From assembly GCA_018268715.1 (NCBI GenBank), contig JAFDVZ010000025.1, positions 1-64,000 of the forward strand: a stretch of DNA of 64,000 nucleotides, in the 5' to 3' direction. The notes beneath the pieces are model-generated. The model was given only the letters and a program-made list of their open reading frames with translations. It did no database searches and was not told where the DNA came from. The translations under genes were made by a program, and so were the position numbers. Below are positions 47,085-54,724 of this stretch, piece by piece. Each line of letters starts with the position of its first letter. Position 1 is the stretch's first letter. Origin of the DNA: Acidobacteriota bacterium. GTDB lineage: Bacteria; Acidobacteriota; Terriglobia; Bryobacterales; Bryobacteraceae.

Positions 47085-47753
47085 TCAGGATCCGGCGGCC
47101 TCGATGATTTTGACGCTGGCGCTCGCGCCGATGCGCGTGGCCCCGGCGGCGACCATGGCCCGCAGGTCCTCGATGGTGCGGATTCCGCCCGACGCCTTCA
47201 CTCCCAGTTCCGGACCCACGGCGCGACGCATCAATTCTATATCGTGGACAGTGGCGCCGCCAGGGCCGAATCCGGTGGAGGTCTTGACGAAATCGGCGCC
47301 CGCCCGCCGCGCGATCTCGCACGCCGCCACCTTCTGGTCGTCGTCGAGCAGACCGGTTTCGAGGATCACCTTGAGGATGGCGCCGCCGGCGTGGCAGACC
47401 TCGGCCACCTGGCGGATATCCTCCTCCACGTAGGCGTCATCGCCGCCGCGCAGCCGGCCGACGTTCATCACCATGTCGATTTCCAGGGCCCCGTCCTCCA
47501 TGGCGAGCCGGGCCTCGGCCGCCTTGGTGGCGGTGACGTTCGCCCCCAGCGGGAAACCGATGACAGAACAGGTTTTGACCGGCGATCCGGCCAGTTCGGC
47601 AGCTACGAGCGACACCCAGCAAGGGTTTACACAGACGCTGGCGAAGCCGTAGCGGCGCGCTTCGGCGGCGATGCGGCGGACGTCGGCCGCGGTCGCCTCG
47701 GGTTTCAGGATGGTGTGGTCGATTAGTGCGGCGATGTTGGCTTGGGCTGACAT
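47085..47753 (-). CDS. deoC: Deoxyribose-phosphate aldolase
   Basis: 222 residues of TIM-barrel DeoC. It splits 2-deoxyribose-5-phosphate to acetaldehyde and glyceraldehyde-3-phosphate in nucleoside breakdown. The Schiff-base lysine is in [15 protein letters not shown], and the proton-relay lysine is in [10 protein letters not shown], with KVILETGLL strand between. The N-terminus is [15 protein letters not shown]. It is the first gene of a tightly spaced set (5 bp to the GAF phosphatase). Confidence 0.95.
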   Translation of the reverse strand: MSAQANIAALIDHTILKPEATAADVRRIAAEARRYGFASVCVNPCWVSLVAAELAGSPVKTCSVIGFPLGANVTATKAAEARLAMEDGALEIDMVMNVGRLRGGDDAYVEEDIRQVAEVCHAGGAILKVILETGLLDDDQKVAACEIARRAGADFVKTSTGFGPGGATVHDIELMRRAVGPELGVKASGGIRTIEDLRAMVAAGATRIGASASVKIIEAAGS

Positions 47754-47839
47754 TCAGGGCATCCAGGTTGGGCAATGACGGGAGCTAAGTGCCATGGAAT
47801 CAATTCTTTATAATAGCACATCCCTCTAGAGTAAATACG

Positions 47840-47875
47840 AAAGCCGGCCTGGGCGGGTTCCCTCGGGCCGGCTTT
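47840..47875 (-). terminator. Terminator after frr
   Basis: A perfect 10-bp stem (AAAGCCGGCC/GGCCGGCTTT) with a 16-base loop, about 20 bp after the frr stop and before deoC. A short T-rich stretch (CTTTCGTATTT) follows on the minus strand. Confidence 0.75.
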
Positions 47876-47894
47876 GGAACGCTGTGGCGATCGA

Positions 47895-48494
47895 TTACTT
47901 GATTTCGAGGATTTCCTTTTCCTTCGTCTTGGCGGCGGCGTCGAGTTGCTTGACGCCCGCGTCGGTCATCTTCTGGATCTCGTCGAGGGCCTTCTTCTCG
48001 TCGTCTTCGCTGATGACTTTGTCCTTCACCAACTTCTTGACCTGCTCGTTGGCGTCGCGACGGATGTTGCGGACGGCCACGCGGTGGTCTTCGACGATAT
48101 GATGCAGGCGCTTGACGATCTCCTTACGGCGCTCTTCGGTGAGCGGCGGAATCGGCACGCGAACCAGCTTGCCATCGTTGGACGGGTTCAAGCCGAGGTC
48201 CGAATTCCGGATCGCCTTTTCGATGGGCGCGATCTGCGATGAATCCCACGGTTGGATGGTGATCATGGCAGGCTCGGGGACGTGCAAGGTCGCGAGCTGA
48301 TTGAGCGGGGTCGGCGTTCCGTAGTAGTCGACGCGGACGCCATCGAGGACGGCAATGGACGCCCGTCCGGTCCGGATGCCCGCCATTTCATGCTGGAGGC
48401 CGGAGAGGACCTTATCCATGCGGGTCTTCGCGTTGGACTCCACGGCCTTGACGGAGTTGAAGGCGTTGGCGGTAGCTGTTGGGTCGTTTTTCAT
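47895..48494 (-). CDS. frr: Ribosome recycling factor
   Basis: 199 residues, about 14 longer than usual because of an N-terminal extension (MKNDPTATANAFNSV). It splits post-termination ribosomes with EF-G. Conserved blocks are HEMAGIRTGRASIAVLDGV, VDYYGTPTPLNQLATL, PWDSSQIAPIEKAIRNSDLG, RVPIPPLTEERRKEIVK and the C-terminal helix ending in EKEILEIK. A consensus TATAAT on the minus strand (48586-48591) lies about 92 bp upstream. Confidence 0.96.
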   Translation of the reverse strand: MKNDPTATANAFNSVKAVESNAKTRMDKVLSGLQHEMAGIRTGRASIAVLDGVRVDYYGTPTPLNQLATLHVPEPAMITIQPWDSSQIAPIEKAIRNSDLGLNPSNDGKLVRVPIPPLTEERRKEIVKRLHHIVEDHRVAVRNIRRDANEQVKKLVKDKVISEDDEKKALDEIQKMTDAGVKQLDAAAKTKEKEILEIK

Positions 48495-48585
48495 GATCTA
48501 TCTTTCGGTTTCTGCCGGGCGATGGAAACGGGGCCCGGCGGCAAACGGATGATCGTTACGGTGATGTGAAACCATCGCCTTCCGC

Positions 48586-48591
48586 ATTATA
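48586..48591 (-). promoter_or_regulatory. -10 box for frr
   Basis: A consensus TATAAT on the minus strand, about 92 bp before the frr start, in the gap between frr and the antitoxin gene. No good -35 box is seen at 16-18 bases. Confidence 0.4.
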
Positions 48592-48643
48592 ACCTCTGTG
48601 GCGCAGGGGCCTCACACGGATCGCGCGCGGGATGTGCGAGGCG

Positions 48644-49051
48644 TCACCTGTCGGATGGGGCGAGCGCCCGGCGGACGCCTTCCGGGTCGCGGGCGATGAC
48701 GGTCAGGTAGGCCTGGGCTGGTTGGTCGGGCTCGCAGCGGCCTTGCTCCCAATCTCGTAGGGTTCCGAGCGGTATGCGATACGTGGCGGCGAACTCTTCC
48801 TGGGTCAATCCCAGGGCCCGGCGGACGATCCTGGCGCGCGGGGAACGTGGAGCGGACTCGATGCGTTCCGCCGTCCAGGGCTGAGCGTCGGGGTCATCGC
48901 TGGCCGCCGCCGTCACTTCCTGGTCGCTCGCGGCGCGCAGGCGGGCCCAATCGGTTTTATCCTCCAGGGGCTGTCGCGTCCCGTCGGCCATCACCTGGAG
49001 CAGCGTTCCATCACTCTGCTCGCTGGCTACGATAGTATTCTCTTTGCTCAT
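48644..49051 (-). CDS. HTH antitoxin paired with the BrnT-like toxin
   Basis: 135 residues. Residues about 30-60 (TDWARLRAASDQEVTAAASD) resemble the BrnA-type linker, and about 75-115 are a helix-turn-helix (RRALGLTQEEFAATYRIPLG, then TLRDWEQGR). It overlaps the BrnT-like gene by 41 bp, the usual close coupling of a type II toxin-antitoxin pair in which the antitoxin also binds DNA. This class, with an XRE-like HTH in place of the ribbon-helix-helix of classical BrnA, is a known variant. It should bind the palindrome at 49306-49320. Confidence 0.8.
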   Translation of the reverse strand: MSKENTIVASEQSDGTLLQVMADGTRQPLEDKTDWARLRAASDQEVTAAASDDPDAQPWTAERIESAPRSPRARIVRRALGLTQEEFAATYRIPLGTLRDWEQGRCEPDQPAQAYLTVIARDPEGVRRALAPSDR

Positions 49052-49301
49052 GCTTCGTGGCCTTTCGGGCGGAAATGATCCGTATCCGCGCGCCCCGCTC
49101 CGTGTAGACGACCGTTAACAGAACGCCTTGCACCGAAGCGATGATCCGGTACCGCAATTCACCCGGTTGACTTTCGGAATCGACAATCTCGATCGCGAAC
49201 GCATCGCTGAAAGCGCGACACCCGGCTTCGAAGGCGACGCCGTGCTTGACGAGGTTGAGGGTGGCCTTCGCATCATCCCACTCGAACTCGCCGTCAATCA
49301 T
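49011..49301 (-). CDS. BrnT-family toxin (DUF497)
   Basis: 96 residues. It shows the BrnT signature: FEWDDAKATLNLVKHGVAFE near the start, a central GELRYRIIAS and C-terminal RIRIISARKATKHEQREYY. Members are ribosome-independent RNases neutralised by BrnA. The ATG at 49301 sits directly against a TATAAT box (49302-49307), so a transcript from that promoter would start inside the gene; the true start or promoter may differ. The toxin gene comes first, overlapping the antitoxin. Confidence 0.85.
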   Translation of the reverse strand: MIDGEFEWDDAKATLNLVKHGVAFEAGCRAFSDAFAIEIVDSESQPGELRYRIIASVQGVLLTVVYTERGARIRIISARKATKHEQREYYRSQRAE

Positions 49302-49329
49302 ATTATACGGGTTACCCGTAGTGGGTCAA
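49302..49329 (-). promoter_or_regulatory. Toxin-antitoxin promoter with embedded operator palindrome
   Basis: TTGACC (49324-49329) and TATAAT (49302-49307), 16 bases apart on the minus strand. A perfect 15-base palindrome (TACGGGT-T-ACCCGTA, 49306-49320) fills the spacer and overlaps the -10 box. This is the layout of an autoregulated TA promoter. Confidence 0.7.
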
Positions 49330-49352
49330 AGGGGCCAGTTGCGACGATCGGA

Positions 49353-50483
49353 CTACATGAAGTAGTCCTTGACCTTGTCGAACAGGCCCTTCTCTTCGGG
49401 CTCGTTCTCCTCCGGCAGGACTTCCTTCAACTGCTCGAACAGCTTGCGCTGCTCCTTGTTGAGCTTGGTGGGGATGCGGACTTCGATGTGGACGTACAGG
49501 TCGCCCCGGCCGTGACCGTTCAGGTGCGGCACGCCCAGACCCTTGATCCGCAGGCGGGCGCCGCTTTGCGTGCCCTCCGGAGCCTTCACCGTCTGCAGGC
49601 CGTCGAACGTCAGCACATCCAGATCCGTGCCGAGCGCCGCCTGGGCGATGTTGATCGGCACCTTGCAGTGCAGATCGTCCTCTTCCCGCACAAATACGGC
49701 GTGCTCCTTCACCCGCACCACCACGTACAGATCTCCCGGAGGTCCGCCGTTGGCCCCGTGCTGGCCTTCTCCGGTCAGGCGCAGCCGCGTGCCGTTGTCG
49801 ACTCCCGCCGGGATGGTGATCTTCAGCTTCCGCTCCGTCCGCAGATAACCGTCGCCGCGGCATTCCTTGCACGGCCGGCGGATGATCTGGCCGCGGCCTC
49901 CGCACTGGCTGCAGGTGCGCCGCACCGACAGGAAACTCTGCTGGAAAATGACCTCGCCGCGACCGTGACACATGGGGCAGGTGGTCAGGCCGTCCTCGGG
50001 CTCCGCGCCCTTGCCGTGACAGCGGCCGCACTCTTCGAGCCGCGGCACCTGGATTTCCGCGCTCAGGCCGCGCATGGCGGCGTCAAACTCGATCTCGAGG
50101 TCGTAGCGGATGTCCTCGCCGCGTTGCGCGCGGTTGCGCCGGCGACCCTGGCCGCCGCCGCCGAACAGGTCGCCGAAGCCGAAGAAATCGCCGATGATGT
50201 CGCTGAAATCCTGGAACGCCGAGGGGTCGAAACCGGCCCCGCCCGCCGCGCCCGAAACGCCCTGGTGGCCGTAGCGGTCATAGGCGGCCCGCTTCTGGGA
50301 ATCGCTCAGCACGCTGTAGGCTTCGGCGGCTTCCTTGAACTTCTCCTCCGCCTCCGCGTTGCCGGGATTCCGGTCGGGGTGGTGCTTCAGAGCGAGCTTG
50401 CGGTACGCGCTCTTCAACGCCTGGTCGTCGGCGGTTCGCTCGACGCCAAGCACTTCGTAGTAGTCTCGTTTGGCCACGCTCAT
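49353..50483 (-). CDS. dnaJ: Chaperone protein DnaJ
   Basis: 376 residues with the full type I layout. J-domain about 7-72 with the HPD motif (ALKHHPDRNPG), a Gly/Phe region (about 80-120), four CxxCxGxG zinc motifs (CGRCHGKG, CPMCHGRG, CSQCGGRG, CKECRGDG), then two C-terminal substrate-binding domains. It delivers unfolded protein to DnaK and stimulates its ATPase. Third gene of hrcA-grpE-dnaJ; dnaK is not in this window. It ends 52 bp before the toxin gene. Confidence 0.97.
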   Translation of the reverse strand: MSVAKRDYYEVLGVERTADDQALKSAYRKLALKHHPDRNPGNAEAEEKFKEAAEAYSVLSDSQKRAAYDRYGHQGVSGAAGGAGFDPSAFQDFSDIIGDFFGFGDLFGGGGQGRRRNRAQRGEDIRYDLEIEFDAAMRGLSAEIQVPRLEECGRCHGKGAEPEDGLTTCPMCHGRGEVIFQQSFLSVRRTCSQCGGRGQIIRRPCKECRGDGYLRTERKLKITIPAGVDNGTRLRLTGEGQHGANGGPPGDLYVVVRVKEHAVFVREEDDLHCKVPINIAQAALGTDLDVLTFDGLQTVKAPEGTQSGARLRIKGLGVPHLNGHGRGDLYVHIEVRIPTKLNKEQRKLFEQLKEVLPEENEPEEKGLFDKVKDYFM

Positions 50484-50501
50484 TCCGAAGGTGATTCCCG
50501 G

Positions 50502-51071
50502 TTATTCCGCCTTGACCGGATGCACGGCGACGCGCACCATGGCCGGACGGAGCTGACGCCCCTTGAAGTTGTATCCGCGCTGATACTCGTCCAGCACGGT
50601 CTGATCCTCGGCGTCTTCCGTCTCGACGCGGTCGACGGCCTGATGAATGTAGGGATCGAACGGCTGACCCACCGAGGCGATCGGTTCGAGCCCCAGCTTC
50701 TTGAGGGCGTCGAACAGCCGGGTGTAGATCAGCTCCACACCGCGCTGGTAGTCCTTGTCGGTGGATTCCTGCTTCAGTGCGCGCTCGAAATCGTCGAGCA
50801 CCGGAAGCATGGCCGACAGCGCTTCTCCAGCGGCGTACTGTGCGAATTCCGACTTTTCGCGATCGACGCGGCGCCGGTAATTCTCAAATTCCGCCTGCCG
50901 GCGCAGCAGCCGGTCCTGCAATTCCGCCTTTTCGGCGGCCAATTGATCTCGTTCGCCGGCCATGGCCGCCAATTGCGCGGCCGCGTCGCCGGTGGACACG
51001 GTATCCGGGGCGCCAGCGTCCGCGACGGGCGTCTCCTCCACCGGGTCCGTGGTCGGGTTTTTCGGGTCCAT
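50502..51071 (-). CDS. grpE: Nucleotide exchange factor GrpE
   Basis: 189 residues from the ATG at 51071; a longer frame starts in the hrcA-grpE gap. The N-terminus is acidic and disordered, then a long coiled coil (QLAAEKAELQDRLLRRQAEF, ENYRRRVDREKSEFAQYA), then the GrpE beta-wing (GVELIYTRLFDALKKLGLEP, YNFKGRQLRPAMVRVAV). It exchanges ADP for ATP on DnaK. Middle gene of the heat-shock operon, 18 bp before dnaJ. Confidence 0.95.
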   Translation of the reverse strand: MDPKNPTTDPVEETPVADAGAPDTVSTGDAAAQLAAMAGERDQLAAEKAELQDRLLRRQAEFENYRRRVDREKSEFAQYAAGEALSAMLPVLDDFERALKQESTDKDYQRGVELIYTRLFDALKKLGLEPIASVGQPFDPYIHQAVDRVETEDAEDQTVLDEYQRGYNFKGRQLRPAMVRVAVHPVKAE

Positions 51072-51168
51072 GTGGCTTCTTATCCAGCGTAGCAATCAGT
51101 TTCGTCCCACCAGCACCGTCCCAGCGGTCTGGTCACATCGCGGGCCGTTCGGGCTTCCCGGCGAGGTT

Positions 51169-52206
51169 TCAGTCAGCCGAACTCTGCAGCGCCTGACCAA
51201 CGTTCAGAACCGCCGACAGGACGCGGCTGTAGTCCATTCGAGTGGGGCCGAGCACTGCAACCTTCGCACACATGCCGGAGGGCAGTTCCACGGTGAGGCC
51301 GATCAACGACAATTCTCCCATACTCGGGTGAGCGTCGCCCAATCCGACCTGGACGGCCAGTTCGCTCTGGCCGCGATCGAGAAAGCGGTCGAGCAATTGC
51401 AGCAGGCGCTTCTTCTGCTCGAGCGCCCGGAACAGCTCCCGCATCTTTTCGCGATTCAGATGCAGGTCGGCGCCCACCAGGTTGCTGGCGCCGTCGAGGT
51501 GGATTTCCGGGTGCATGCCGATGTCCAGCAGACCCTTGTCGTTGAGCAGCGTCAGCTTGGACAGAATCTCGTCGCAGGCGGCGCTTTCCTGCTGCAGACG
51601 GCGGTTCAGTTCCGCCTGAACGTCGGCCAGCAGCCAGCCGCCGAAACTACCGTTCACGTAGTTGCGGATCGATTCGAGCTCCGTCTGCCGGATCGGCTCG
51701 TCGAGGCTCACCACCTTCTGCCGCACGGTGCGGTCCTTGGTGACGACGATCATCAACACCTGACGCTCGCCGAGCGAGAGCAGTTCGATCTGATCGAGTT
51801 GATGGCCGACGGTGGGGATGGCGGCGGCGATGCCGACGCCCTTGGTCATCTCCGTGAGGATGTGGGAGGTCTTCTCGACCCGCTCCTCCATGGTGTCGGC
51901 CCGGCTCAGTTCGGCGCGGACGCGGGACAGTTCCGCCGTCAGCAGGCGATTGGTGTTCAGCAGGGACTTGATATAGCTGTGGAAAGCCTTCTCGGTGGGC
52001 ACGCGGCCGGCCGAGGTATGGGGTTGCGAGAGGTAGCCCTCATCGCACAGGTCCGCCATGACGTTCCGGATGGACGCCGGACTAAGGTTGTCCTTGCGGG
52101 CTCGGGAGACGCTGCGCGATGCTACCGGCTCACCGTTTTCGATATACGCTTTGACGATCGCGTGCAGGATCTCGAGCTTCCGGGCTGCGGGCGACGACGG
52201 TCCCAT
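51169..52206 (-). CDS. hrcA: Heat-inducible transcription repressor HrcA
   Basis: 345 residues from the ATG at 52206. The N-terminal winged helix is about 8-75 (RKLEILHAIVKAYIENGEPV, SPASIRNVMADLCDEGYLSQ), then SAGRVPTEKAFHSYI, a GAF-like middle and a C-terminal STRANDED core (DYSRVLSAVLNVGQAL). HrcA represses groE/dnaK operons by binding the CIRCE element. I see no CIRCE (TTAGCACTC-N9-GAGTGCTAA) before hrcA here, so regulation of this operon may be different. First gene of hrcA-grpE-dnaJ. Confidence 0.96.
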   Translation of the reverse strand: MGPSSPAARKLEILHAIVKAYIENGEPVASRSVSRARKDNLSPASIRNVMADLCDEGYLSQPHTSAGRVPTEKAFHSYIKSLLNTNRLLTAELSRVRAELSRADTMEERVEKTSHILTEMTKGVGIAAAIPTVGHQLDQIELLSLGERQVLMIVVTKDRTVRQKVVSLDEPIRQTELESIRNYVNGSFGGWLLADVQAELNRRLQQESAACDEILSKLTLLNDKGLLDIGMHPEIHLDGASNLVGADLHLNREKMRELFRALEQKKRLLQLLDRFLDRGQSELAVQVGLGDAHPSMGELSLIGLTVELPSGMCAKVAVLGPTRMDYSRVLSAVLNVGQALQSSAD

Positions 52207-52235
52207 GGCTGCAGAGATAATACCCCTCACTATGA

Positions 52236-52265
52236 ATTGTAGGTGTCGGCCTTCTGATGGGTCAA
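52236..52265 (-). promoter_or_regulatory. Sigma-70 promoter of hrcA-grpE-dnaJ
   Basis: TTGACC (52260-52265) and TACAAT (52236-52241) on the minus strand, with an 18-base spacer; the leader would be about 23 nt. Confidence 0.6.
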
Positions 52266-52440
52266 GCAGCGGACCCTCAGACCGGTATTGGAACCGGGGC
52301 GCGGTTCCGGTTCGTCCGGGACGCACGGAACCAGGCCAGGCGGTGCTGATACAATAACGGTTCCTGGCGCTTTACGATCCGGAATCCGCCGCTCGGCGAC
52401 AGCCGATCGCGCCAGGCGTTCGGGAGGCTTCAACTTCAAC

Positions 52441-52833
52441 ATGTTGGGCGCACTACTTCGCCTTTATAGTTACGCTTACGAGCTGGTTCTCGCGTTGTTT
52501 CTGTTCTGCATATCAGTGGTGGTGCTGATTGGCGGCAAACACCAACTGGCTCTGCCCATGCTCCCGTGGGAGGGCGCCAGCCTCACGTATTGGCTATTCG
52601 GGCTGAGTTTGATTGGAATTGTTGTGACGGTGCTGGCGATCCTGGGCCGTCTTCGCATTCTGTTCCCCGTTTGGTGTCTGGTGGTGGCGGTGCTGATGGC
52701 GCGGGGGATGTTCCTTTCGCCGATGTACTACACGGGCGGCGCCGATCAGTTCCGCCTGTATGTGCTGTTGTTGGTGGGAGCGCTGCTTGCCCTGGCGGCG
52801 AGCCTGACGCTGGTTCCCAAACTCCGGCGCTAG
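52441..52833 (+). CDS. Small integral membrane protein
   Basis: 130 residues from the ATG at 52441, with GGGAGG about 13 bases upstream; a longer frame from 52288 has no support. Four transmembrane segments are visible (LVLALFLFCISVVVLIGG, LTYWLFGLSLIGIVVTVLAI, VWCLVVAVLMARGMF, LYVLLLVGALLALAASLTLV). No family motif recognised. It is divergent from hrcA by 234 bp and ends one base before the convergent serine hydrolase stop. Confidence 0.75.
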   Translation: MLGALLRLYSYAYELVLALFLFCISVVVLIGGKHQLALPMLPWEGASLTYWLFGLSLIGIVVTVLAILGRLRILFPVWCLVVAVLMARGMFLSPMYYTGGADQFRLYVLLLVGALLALAASLTLVPKLRR

Positions 52834-52834
52834 C

Positions 52835-53869
52835 CTAGACCGCCTCGGAGACCCGGTCGGCGGCGGGATAGAGCACGGTCGGGTTGGAATGCTCGGCCGG
52901 TTTGGTGGTCAACAGGGCGAAGCTCAAGTCCTTGGCGGGATCGCGCCAGCACAGGGTTCCCGTCGATCCGCCGTGGCCGAAGGCGGCCGAGGACGAAGCG
53001 CGGCCGAACCTGCCTTCATTCAGCGCCCAGCCGAGGCCCCAGCGCGGCCGTAATCCGTGCGTCTGCTCCGAAATCATCGCTTGCGCGGTGGCCGGCCGTA
53101 GCGGACCCGTCCCAGGAGGGCCAAAGCTTCCAAGGAATCTGATGACGTCGCCGGCGGTGGAGTGCGCGCCGCCCCACGGCGCCGCCAGGTTTCGCCAGTA
53201 GGGGCTGTTCCAATCCCACGCGTTCACTTCGTCCACCTGACAGTGCATGACGTCGGCGATGGCGCGCCCGCCGAGCCCCAGCGACGTATCGTTCAGGCCC
53301 AGCGGAGCGAAGACCGAATCCTTAAGGTAATCGGCGAACGGGCGGCGGGTGATGCGCTGGACAATCTCGGCCGCGAGCAGAATGCCCATGCTCTGATAGC
53401 GGACTTCGGCGCCGGGGGCGAACAGCAGCGGGGTGCGGCAGGTTCGGTCGACGAACTCCTGAAGGGGGGCGTGGCGGCGGCGCAGTTCGACGTTTTCAGG
53501 CAGCATGTCGGGCAGTCCGGAGGTGTGCGTCAACAGGTGACGGATGAGGACGCGGGGCCGGACGCCGCCACGGAACTCCGGGATGAAGCGGGACACCGGG
53601 TCGTCGAGCGAGAGTTCGCGACGGTCGGCCAGCAGCATGACGCCCGCGGCCGTCATCGGCTTGGTGATCGAGGCCAGAAGGAACACCGCCCGAGGCGTGC
53701 GCGCCTTGCCGAAAGCTCGCACATATTCGGACTTGCCGCCGCGGACGGCCAGCACCGCGGCTTCGAGATAGCCGGAGGCGACGCGCTCGCCAATGGCGCG
53801 GGCGGCGTCGTCGAGACGGTCGGGACGCAGGGAGAGCATCAGTTGGCCAATCCAGTCGCGTCGGGTCAT
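52835..53869 (-). CDS. Serine hydrolase, beta-lactamase family (class C / esterase fold)
   Basis: 344 residues from the ATG at 53869; a longer frame upstream is not supported. The SxxK motif is SITK (in LLASITKPMTA, about residues 68-71). The second motif is YQSMG (Tyr-x-Ser instead of Tyr-x-Asn), and the third is HGGSTG. Similar to EstB-like esterases, DD-peptidases and class C beta-lactamases; which activity is unclear. I see no obvious signal peptide, so it may be cytoplasmic or exported by another route. Confidence 0.83.
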   Translation of the reverse strand: MTRRDWIGQLMLSLRPDRLDDAARAIGERVASGYLEAAVLAVRGGKSEYVRAFGKARTPRAVFLLASITKPMTAAGVMLLADRRELSLDDPVSRFIPEFRGGVRPRVLIRHLLTHTSGLPDMLPENVELRRRHAPLQEFVDRTCRTPLLFAPGAEVRYQSMGILLAAEIVQRITRRPFADYLKDSVFAPLGLNDTSLGLGGRAIADVMHCQVDEVNAWDWNSPYWRNLAAPWGGAHSTAGDVIRFLGSFGPPGTGPLRPATAQAMISEQTHGLRPRWGLGWALNEGRFGRASSSAAFGHGGSTGTLCWRDPAKDLSFALLTTKPAEHSNPTVLYPAADRVSEAV

Positions 53870-53941
53870 TTTAAGTCTCAGCTTATCGCGCGGATGTACC
53901 ATTGGTTCTAGTACTTTTGTGCCGATAAGGAGGTCCGGCCC

Positions 53942-54706
53942 ATGCCGGGGGCGGAAACGGGCGCGAAGCTGCTGCCGATTATTCTCGGCGCGATCGCGCC
54001 GCTCGTCAAGTCGATCCGCGAGATGGCGGAGCGGCCACGACGGCTTCGGATACGCAACGAGATGAACCGGCGGCGTAATCCGCCGCGGCGGGTGTCGCCG
54101 ATCAGCCAAAGGCTCCGGGCTGGGTTGTGGCTGCAGTACCACCGCGCGACGAGGTCGGGTGAGTTCGATGCGATTCCGTTCGACGATTTCCATGCGACGG
54201 GGCTGCGTGAGGCGCTGTGGCCGGAAGCGGTGAAGTACATTCTGCTGGACCGCGGCGGAGGCCAGGAGGTTTCGGCGGAGCACGCCTTGAAGATAGCCGT
54301 TGAACGGGTGTGGCGTTGCGAAGCCGCGTGGATCGAACGGCCGCGTTCGCACAAATTGCCCCGGTGCGCGAAGGCGTTGTACGTCATCGACGCCATCGCC
54401 GAGGAGATCTGCCGCGAGTATCAGGTGACCGGGCGGGACCGTCGGGCGGCCGACCGCCGATCGGCGCAGGCGGCCGTGGGCGACACCGGCGGACAACAGT
54501 TGATCGACGCGAGCCTGCTGCTCGGCGCCGTGGCCTGCGGGGTGGCGGCCATCAGCGGCGCGGTGACGTCCTATATCGCGCTGAAACTCCAGGCAGCGCT
54601 GGGCGCAGCGACTATCGCCGCCGATCCGGTGCGGGCGGTGTTCGTGTCGGGCGCGGTGCTGCTCGCCTGTTGGTGGGTGATGAGGCGGCTCGCGCGTCCG
54701 AAATGA
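53942..54706 (+). CDS. Hypothetical protein with C-terminal membrane segments
   Basis: 254 residues. AAGGAGG lies eight bases before the ATG, a near-ideal RBS. The N-terminus has a hydrophobic/amphipathic stretch (LLPIILGAIAPLVKSI), then an Arg-rich linker. The middle is a helical, charged domain (FDDFHATGLREALWPEAVKY, AEHALKIAVERVWRCEAAWI). Two C-terminal hydrophobic helices (LLLGAVACGVAAISGAV; AVFVSGAVLLACWWVM) probably anchor it. I do not recognise a family; codon use is like its neighbours. Confidence 0.65.
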   Translation: MPGAETGAKLLPIILGAIAPLVKSIREMAERPRRLRIRNEMNRRRNPPRRVSPISQRLRAGLWLQYHRATRSGEFDAIPFDDFHATGLREALWPEAVKYILLDRGGGQEVSAEHALKIAVERVWRCEAAWIERPRSHKLPRCAKALYVIDAIAEEICREYQVTGRDRRAADRRSAQAAVGDTGGQQLIDASLLLGAVACGVAAISGAVTSYIALKLQAALGAATIAADPVRAVFVSGAVLLACWWVMRRLARPK

Positions 54707-54724
54707 TCGGCCGCCTCAGGCCGG

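Noticed and set aside
52207..52440. CIRCE element before hrcA
   Set aside because: No TTAGCACTC or GAGTGCTAA, or close variants, found.
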